Source of the DNA: Anadara kagoshimensis
Lineage: Eukaryota; Mollusca; Bivalvia; Arcoida; Arcidae
DNA length: 64,000 nt
Assembly: GCA_021292105.1 (NCBI GenBank)
Contig: CM037875.1
Location: 60,570,408 to 60,634,407, forward strand
Reading direction: 5' to 3'
Below the pieces are notes generated by a model. It was not told where the DNA came from. It did not search any database and saw only the letters and a program-made list of their open reading frames with translations. Every line of letters begins with the position of its first letter. The stretch's first letter is position 1. This document shows, piece by piece, positions 50,501 to 59,200 of the stretch. The position numbers were made by a program, and so were the translations under genes.

Positions 50501-50655
50501 CACAATAAGCAGCCGTTAAGTGTCCCCTGCAGGAGACACAAGAAGCAGCCGTTAAGTGTCTCCTGCAGGAGACACAATAAGCAGCCGTTAAGTGTCCCCT
50601 GCAGGAAACACAATAAGCAGCTGTTAAGTGCCCCCTGCAGGAGACACAATAAGCA
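47530..50655. repeat. 3.1-kb minisatellite of about 86 36-bp palindromic units with higher-order structure
   Basis: Unit CAGCCGTTAAGTGTCCCCTG then CAGGAGACACAATAAG. A subset lacks two bases (CTGTTAATATCCCC, 34 bp). Each unit holds the 20-base near-palindrome GTGTCCCCTGCAGGAGACAC with CCTGCAGG at its centre; the copy at 50556-50575 is a perfect palindrome. Variants recur in the same order at +1148 bp (47941 to 49089; 48461 to 49609) and at +468 bp (49607 to 50075). Minus-strand frames stay open for up to 416 codons only because 36 is a multiple of three. Confidence 0.96.
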
Positions 50656-52154
50656 GGAAGTCTGTCAATCTTCTGCTTTAACTTCAAGGTAATTAGTTAA
50701 AATTTCAATCAATCAATATTGTATGATTTATCTCTCATCTTTGAGAAGTGAATAAAACAAATGGGTTGAATTTGTATAAACAGTAACCTCAATTTTCATC
50801 TCCACAATAACTTTGCAATCTCACTTATTGGAAATTATTTTGGCCACATGGGAAATCTTTGTGAATCAATGTAAAAACACAAATGGGAAGATTTTGGTAT
50901 CAGGATATACAACATGAGGAGAAAATTTGGCTTCTAGCTATATTAATGGCAACAAAATATTTTGTCAGTGTTATACACTCTCTAAATCTAATGAAATCAC
51001 CCAATGTGTCAGTATCAAGATTATACTAAAATGAAACAGTAAGGCTGCCAGTAATGAAATAAATTTCTCAATATGAAAAACTACATGTTACTCAAAAATC
51101 TAAATATTTAACAAAACAAAATTCTGTTTCACAGCTTGGCAGCATGATAGCACAGTATATAAACTTCTTTGGAAACCTAAAACAGACTTAATCATGAAAA
51201 TGAACACATTACTGTTTGTTAAAATCATTTTGGCCATTTAACTTACTGTAAAACAGTCTACATACAGTATGTATATATAACATGTACCTGGTATATTATA
51301 TTGTAGTATAGGCAAACAACACTGACCTGTCCACTTGACCTTTGTTTTAAGTACTCATTATGGACGAGTTGATTTAAGAATAGGGATCACACATGTAAAC
51401 TTCCTCTATATAATGTGAATACTAATCATGGGCAATGTGTATATGTATTGACTGCCAATCTTAACACTACCCATGTATTGGGTGGACCCTCCTATATGAA
51501 AATTCCTAATGAAAGGTCAAACAGACAGGTTAATGTTGGTTACCAATAACTATAACATTTATATAAGGTGCCATGTTACAATTTTCCAGTATTTTGCAAA
51601 TAAGTGATATCCTAAAAATCAAGGTTTTGACATTATTAGATAAATTAGTGACATCACTAATTCAAATTTTTTATATCACTATTTCATTCTGATTTAACCC
51701 TTATTTTAATTTTTTATCATTAAACTAAATTAGTGATTTCAAATAAATACATATTGTATACACAGTGTGTATGTACAATCCCTTGTATCAGGTTGAGTCC
51801 TTTTTCAATAGTAGGTATTACTACGAGTCATGCTTGCATAGTAGTTATAGGACTACTTAAAAAAGGACGGGACACACTATGTATATGATATTTTTATCTA
51901 ACATTTTCAACTAGGTTATTTAGAATAATAAAAAACAACACTTTATGTGAAAAACTAGTAATAGGTATAAGGTCCCAATGCTCCCAAATTATATTTTACT
52001 ACAGAAAACAACTGAACTATGTTATGACATATGTTCTGCAGTAATGACATCATTATTTCATTTGACAAATCGGAGGTTCCCCAATGAAGTCACAATCAGA
52101 AATCTGACTAAAAGTGCATGTGTACTTTACCAACAATGTTGTATCACCACAGTC
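50656..52154. other. no gene recognised
   Basis: AT-rich intergenic DNA with no exon-like structure. Confidence 0.6.
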
Positions 52155-52262
52155 TTTCACGTTCATTTACCAGGCGCACTATTTCCATGCGTACTCATTT
52201 CATACTATGTCATAGTAAAGAAGCCCGATCTTGGCAGAAAGCGATAGCAATGTATGCTTTCA
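52155..52262 (+). repeat. dispersed repeat R2, copy 2
   Basis: TCTTTCACGTTCATTTACCA then GGCGCACTATTTCC and AAGAAGCCCGATCTTGG match the inverted copy at 14004. Confidence 0.55.
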
Positions 52263-52504
52263 CTGTCGTAAAGGCCGTACAAAAACTAGTCTAATGTAAG
52301 ATAAATGAATTAGTGATATTGCTAATTTGCTACATACTTTTCGTTTCTTTGTCATTGAATTTGTGATATCACAAAATACTAAATAAATAGTAACTTGAAA
52401 TGCTACCACATACATTTGTCACAAAATAAAACTTTGGCATTAGATTACCTTTGGTTTAAACAAATTTTCTAAATTATGCAATACAAGATTACTCATAAAA
52501 TTAA

Positions 52505-54660
52505 AAAACAAGAGGCCCATGGGCCTGATACGCTCACCTGACAACTAATGGCTAGCTGATAGATTTAAAGAAAACATAAATACTAAACCCCAATGACTTT
52601 TTTCTTTGCATCATGATAACCGTTGTATCAATACCTACAACATTCTAATATACATGCCTATACAAAAAAGTTAATAATTTTCAAGATAATTAACCATTTC
52701 AGTATTGTTTCACATCTGTGACCTTGCCCTTTGAACCCATGACCTTTTTTTACACATCAAAATGATCGTTGTATCAATACCTACAACATTCTAATATACA
52801 TGCCTATACAAAATGTTTATAGTTTTCAAGATAATTAACCATTTCGGTATTGTTTCGCATCTGTGACCTTGACCTTTGAACCCATGACCTTTTTTCTATA
52901 CATCAAAATGATCGTTGTATCAATACCTACAACATTCTAATATACATGCCTATACAAAAAGTTTATAGTTTTTGAAATAATTAACCATTTTGGTATTGTT
53001 TCACATCTGTGACCTTGACCTTTGAACCCATGACCTTTTTTTACACATCAAAATGATCGTTGTATCAATACCTACAACATTCTAATATACATGCCTATAC
53101 AAAATGTTTATAGTTTTCAAGATAATTAACCATTTCGGTATTGTTTCGCATATGTGACCTTGACCTTTAAACCCATAACCTTTTTCTATACATCAAAATG
53201 ATTGTTGTATCAATATCTACAACATTCTAATATACATGCCAATACAAAAAGTTTATAGTTTTCGAGATAATTAACCATTTCGGTATTGTTTTGAATCCGT
53301 GACCTTGACCTTTGAACCCATGACCTTTTTCTATACATCAGAATGATCGTTGTATCAATACCTACAACATTCTAATATACAAGCCTATACAAAAAGTTTA
53401 TAGTTTTTGAGATAATTAACCATTTTGGTATTGTTTTACATCTGTGACCTTGACCTTTGAACCCATGACCTTTTTCTATACATCAAAATGATTGTTGTAT
53501 CAATACCTACAACATTCTAATATACATGCCTATACAAAAAGTTTATAGTTTTCGAGATAATTAACCATTTCAGTATTGTTTCGCATCTGTGACCTTGACC
53601 TTTGAACCCATGACCTTTTTCTATACATCAAAATGATCGTTTTATCAATACCTACAACATTCTAATATACATGCCTATACAAAAAGTTTATAGTTTTCGA
53701 GATAATTAACCATTTTGGTATTGTTTCGCATCTGTGACCTTGACCTTTGAACCCATGACCTTTTTCTATACATCAAAATGATCGTTGTATCAATATCTAC
53801 AACATTCTAATATACATGCCTATACAAAAAGTTTATAGTTTTCGAGATAATTAACCATTTTGGTATTGTTTCGCATCTGTGACCTTGACCTTTGAACCCA
53901 TGACCTTTTTCTATACATCAAAATGATTGTTGTATCAATACCTACAACATTCTAATATACATGCCTATACAAAAAGTTTATAGTTTTCGAGATAATTAAC
54001 CATTTCGGTATTGTTTCGCATCTGTGACCTTGACCTTTGAACCCATGACCTTTTTCCATACATCAAAATGATCGTTGTATCAATACCTACAACATTCTAA
54101 TATACATGCCTATACAAAAAGTTTATAGTTTTCGAGATGATAATTATAATCAGAGGTAAAAAAAATTAGGTCACGACCTTCACAATTGACCTTGACCTCA
54201 ATTTGAAGATACTAACAAGAAGATGTCAAAACTGAAAACCCCATGTCATTATCTGGTCAAATAGTCAAGTTATAACAATTTGCTATTTTACGATTTTTTA
54301 AAAATTAAACGCAAAAACGCGTAACCTATTTTTTATCCGAATTTCACAAAATGAACAAACTATAGGCTTAAGACCCTAGAGAAGCCAAATATCACATCAG
54401 ATTTTTTCTCTAATCAGTACTTTCGGAGAAGAAGATTTTTTAAGATTTTTGCACCCCTAGGTCACCTTGACCTAGTTATGGTAGCCATGGTAACGCCACG
54501 AACAAATCTGAATTGCACCAGCCCATATATACTTCTGACAAAGTTTCATTAAAAACTGTCCAGTAGTTTTAGAGGAGAAGTCGAAAATAGGTGTTAACGA
54601 CGCACACACGCACACACGCACACACGCACGCACACACACACGCTGCGCTATGCCATAAAA
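52505..54660 (-). mobile_element. tandem-core element C (minus), 145-bp core
   Basis: The 3' end (low coordinates) reads on the minus strand GTCAGGTGAGCGTATCAGGC, with the hairpin AGGCCCATGGGCCT at 52513-52526, then CTTGTTTT. It is the same end as elements A and B. The core has ten units with ACCTTG at 52721, 52866, 53012, 53157, 53302, 53447, 53592, 53737, 53882 and 54027, a 145-bp period. The 5' arm (54140-54660) reads on the minus strand GTGTGCGTCGTTAACACC and AAACTACTGGACAGTTT, typical of this element type. No coding frame. Units in the middle of the array are very similar, which suggests recent amplification. Confidence 0.85.
54601..54642. repeat. (CA)n/CG-interrupted microsatellite within the 5' arm of element C
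   Basis: CGCACACACG repeated, ending CACACACACACGC. Confidence 0.9.
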
Positions 54661-55822
54661 TGTAACAGTATAAGATCATTTGTTTACAGTTTTGACTTTG
54701 GTTTTGGAGAATAAATTTGACAATATGTAAACAACTAATTATCATAATTAATATGTAACAATATAATACATATAACATGTAAAAAAAATATGGTTTTGAA
54801 ACAAATATTTATCTACCGTTCTGACTTAAAACAATATGACACAATTCAAATTATATTGTAATAAACTCTCAAAACAGTTTAACAAAATTTTTTACTATTT
54901 GTAAATTATACAATAACTGATAAAATAAAACAAAAAATACATCGATAAATGATAAAAATACAAAGGTTATTTATAGGTATTCATAAAATGTATAATCTCT
55001 ATACAAAATCTGAATTAAAACTAAAAACTGATTCACCCACAAAAAATAACAACATATTATGTAAAAAGGGTCATGACCTCTGTCATCAATCAATAATGAC
55101 CTTTTGAACCCAAAATCTAAAGTGATTTTGCTTGTAGAAGAATTGGTGTCTTTTAGTTGGGTGAAATGGTTAAAATTACTCTTGTGACAAACAAAAAAGG
55201 CTGTGAGCACTTAAAACATGCACACACACACACATCCACAACCCCCCTCCCCAACAAACATCTCCCACACACTATCATAACTTTTAATTGACTTGAATGC
55301 AAAAAGTCTAAATATTTGGTTTTAATATCATTTGTCTTCTTTAAGTTTTCTATTGTGTCAGCATTTAAAACAAAATCGTTACATAAAATTTTAAACAAAA
55401 ACTATTTCTGAACACTTTCAACATGTAAATTGTATGGATTTAAAATATCACTAGGACCATCCTTAGAATGACTTAAAAAGAGCTTTATCTTGTGAGCAAT
55501 ATTTTTGAGTATATTTTTCAATAAATCAGTTTGACTGAGTTGCTGTGTTACAATAACATTTCAAAATATTTGTGCCTAATATTACATGATATACCACTAA
55601 GGGTTTTATCTTATTAAAGCTATCAAAATTTGGTTATGTTATACCAAGTTTTATTTGATAAAACTTCTATGTAAACTGAACATGATAATACTGTCTGAAA
55701 ATATTTTTAAAATCTCAATATTCCAATGTTGTAATAAGTATGAATTCTATACCAAATATAACTGCCTACAATTCTCAATATTACTGTCTCATGTAACTTT
55801 TCAACTATGAATTCTGTACTGA
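54661..55822. other. no gene recognised
   Basis: AT-rich. Possible 3' flank of the minus-strand gene; TTTATT (minus-strand AATAAA) at 55650-55655 is one possible polyadenylation signal. Confidence 0.5.
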
Positions 55823-56018
55823 TGGAGTTCGCCAGTGTTCCACATGATCAATACCCCTTAACATATGTGCGGAATGTTTTGGAAAATGTTTACATCGCAA
55901 ATTCCTGCAATAAAGTCATTTCTATTTGGAAACATGAACTGATATGATTCAATATCCACTGGAAATAATTGTTCCACACAAACGTTAGGGGTATCACATG
56001 GTTCACTGGCAAAATCCA
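55823..56018. mobile_element. MITE family M1, copy 6
   Basis: TGGAGTTCGCCAGTGTTCCA left, TGGTTCACTGGCAAAATCCA right, and AATGTTTTGGAAAATGTTTA inside. It lies about 200 bases beyond the stop codon of the minus-strand gene, so it may be in its 3' UTR. Confidence 0.85.
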
Positions 56019-56212
56019 TTACTGTCCACAAACCTCAATATTATTGTGTAATTCTATAACTAAGATTTCTGTACCAATGATAACTGTATACATTTCTTCC
56101 CTGTCCTGAGAATCCCCAACATCAAGGTTTACCAAATTTCTCAACTTCTGTGTAAGCTTTTTAAGTTTCTTTTTAACCATGTTCAAAATTTACTTTCACT
56201 TTTCAGATTTAA

Positions 56213-56259
56213 CTACTGAACTGGACCAAACCCATGCATGCTGTGTGAATTTCCAATAC
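56213..56259 (-). CDS. unrecognised gene, exon 7 (last coding)
   Basis: Acceptor TTTCTTGTTTCAG ends at 56260. Phase 1 entry completes Gly, then IGNSHSMHGFGPVQ and TAG. 3' UTR continues below 56213. Confidence 0.85.
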
Positions 56260-59200
56260 CTGAAACAAGAAATAAACATAATCAAAAACAAACATACCAA
56301 TCCATGTTCAAACTAAAATTCTACAGCAAAGTAAAAACTTTGAAGCTGGCAAATTAGGTAACCAATATATTCATGATTTGAAGATGCCATTATAAAGATC
56401 ACTTCAAGCTTATTACATCTTGATTTAATTTTGTAAATAAAGTATATTCACGATTCGAAAGGATTGACAAATTTTGCTAAATTTAAGTTGAAGAATAATC
56501 TAGCAAAGTTGAAGTCTTAATAATTTTGCTATTTTTCAAGATATACAGGAATTTAAGATGTCATATTGAAGATCACTTCAAGCTTATAACATCTATATTT
56601 TAGTTTTATCCAAAATTTGTACTTTGAGTAATATAAAAAGTATGTAAGTTTAGTTACTGTTCTACTAATTGACGTATTGCCGGCCATGCCCACAGTGTTC
56701 CGACAAAGGCACAGCATGCTTGAATTACAAACAAGAAGAATGAAAACTCTGCCTGAATTGTGCCATTTAATGACATGACTGACAATAGTATGTCATTAGT
56801 TGCCATGAAGCTGCTTTGGTACCATGATGGCTGCCAGTGTAGGAACAGAAAAGGTATGACCGGCGATACATCAATTGTCTTTGTTTGATAGACATAAAAA
56901 AATTACCACTTGAAGACCAAACATTTCTATTGGCCAATGGATCACTCCATTGCATGGATACCGGACGATGTGATTGGTTTACTGGTTTTTCTTGAGACAA
57001 ATCTCCACCAATCATATTTGACTGTGACCAAAGCTGTTTTGGTGGCCAAGTATTTGTAGACTGTTTATCATTCTGTAATTTTCATAAATTTAAAATCTTT
57101 ATAACATATACACTTACATCAATAATTATACAATAATGAAAAAAATGAAATATATTTTTAAAATAATGAATAAAATTTGTAATATATCTAAAATGGATGA
57201 ATATTCTTAATAGACAAAATCCATGCCCCATGTGATGACTTGAAATATTTTTGTGGAACTATTATTTCAAATGGATATGACATTACATAATTTGCATAAT
57301 TCAACATTATCCGATAGAGATGATGTTATGCTAGGAACAAATATGTATTAGATCCAGGATTTAGAAACAGATTGATTCTAAATCTACATGTACCAGTATG
57401 TCACCGTAAATGACAAAAAGTTTGCAAATAATAAAGATTATTTACTTACAAAATGAGATCAAGTTTTGAAAAAATCATCCAATAATGACATTGAAATTGA
57501 AATTTATTCATAACATCAAGTTATACATCATAAAATGCTGACTTTTATGCAAAGTTGCCTCTGACTTTATCTATAAATCTACAGTATGTATACTATTGTT
57601 CAGGCGGGGTGTGTTCTAGATAATGAAATTTAGCATCCATGTTTTTAGTGTATTTTCTAATCTATTGCATCATATATATACCTGTAACAAACTTATCAAT
57701 TCTTACCAAATGTCCATCTGTACTCTTTGGACGTTCATAACCTGGAGACTTTCCGCCATCTTCATCACTGCTTCCATCTCTAAAGTAAAAACAATATTTA
57801 CTTTTTTAAAAGGTTTAAATGTACCTAACTCTAGACTTAGGGTATCATAAGAGTAAACTGTTTTAGCTTCAAGTCAGAGAATAAACAAATAACTTAATTG
57901 ATTTTCTAGAGATTGGACTGCTTTTGGGTTAAAAGATTATAGTACTGTAAATGTGTTCATTTTTGCCAGTATGAATTTTAGCGCATATCAATATTTAAAA
58001 CATTCTCATGTGGAATTCAATGAACATAATATAAATATAGTAAAATTTTTAAAAAAAAATTTATTTAAAATTGAATGAGAATCATTAGTACTGGTATGCA
58101 AAATTTTGCAAAATTTTATCTAGTTTTTATAGCATAAACCTTCCAGTATGAAAAATAAAAATAAAAATCCTTAATTTGTAATAGTGACGAATACAATGGT
58201 ATTTTCCATGTTATTGGACTCATATATTAACTTTTCAGTTCTAAAAAAATATTACATGGGACTATGCCACTGCTTATGGTTCTCAGTACATCATGCTGGT
58301 AGCTTAAAACCCTCAGAGAAATGAAGCAATTTGGTTTTTTATTTCTACATACTTTGAGTCAAGTGCATGCACTAAATCCAGTCCCACTGCAAAGAACTGT
58401 TCACCACCACCACAAGAAGAGTCATCACTCATATCATCTGTATCATGCATTGCAGACCAGCTGCTGTTAGTGTGTCTGACCTAAAAAGCATATAAAATCA
58501 CTTTACCACATAATGATCACTAATTTGAATGTCTTGTTCATATCAATATATAATACATACACATGTATAGAGCTTCTAAAAGTTCAACAAACAAGAATTT
58601 ACAAAAATCAAATTCAGATGTTCTATATCCTTTAGGATAATGTAATCACCATGTAAATAATATGTCACCATGGTTATTTTAGAGCTATCATTGTATGATT
58701 GATAAAACTTTAAAAATTGATACACTCAAGAATGTAATCTCATTACGTCATGCATTGTTTGATAGTTCAGCATTCCAGCTAGTCTGAGCATTATTCTCCT
58801 TATTTGGAAAATGCTATTCCATCAACCCTGATTTTTGTCAGAATATTGGATAAAATATATTATTGTAGCAATACTTTTACATTTCTGTCATGCTAACAAT
58901 ATCTTTTATGTTTGTAAATATAAGTAATAACATTCTATTTGAGTGCATTCATTTGGTTTATGAATGAAAGTCAGGAATAGCATATTTAACAAATATTCAA
59001 TATGCTATTCCTGACTCTCATTCATAATACTGAATAAGTACACTCAAATAGAATGTTGTTTAATTATTGGTATTACTTTCTGTATTTTGAACAAGAAAGC
59101 AAACACTTAAGGTGATTTATGTTTATAATTCAATAAAATGATAAATTCTTACCCAGATGAGATATTAGAGGCAGGCCATGTTCTGTTGCTACCTTTACAG

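Noticed and set aside
47530..50655. CRISPR-like array
   Set aside because: Repeats are directly adjacent with no unique spacers, and the genome is eukaryotic.
49437..50687. 416-codon minus-strand open frame of 12-residue LTAAYCVSCRGH repeats, and shorter frames at 47507-49388
   Set aside because: The unit is 36 bp, a multiple of three, so any stop-free frame stays open through the array. Two minus-strand frames are open over the same bases, 34-bp units shift the frame, and there is no start, splice or flanking coding context.
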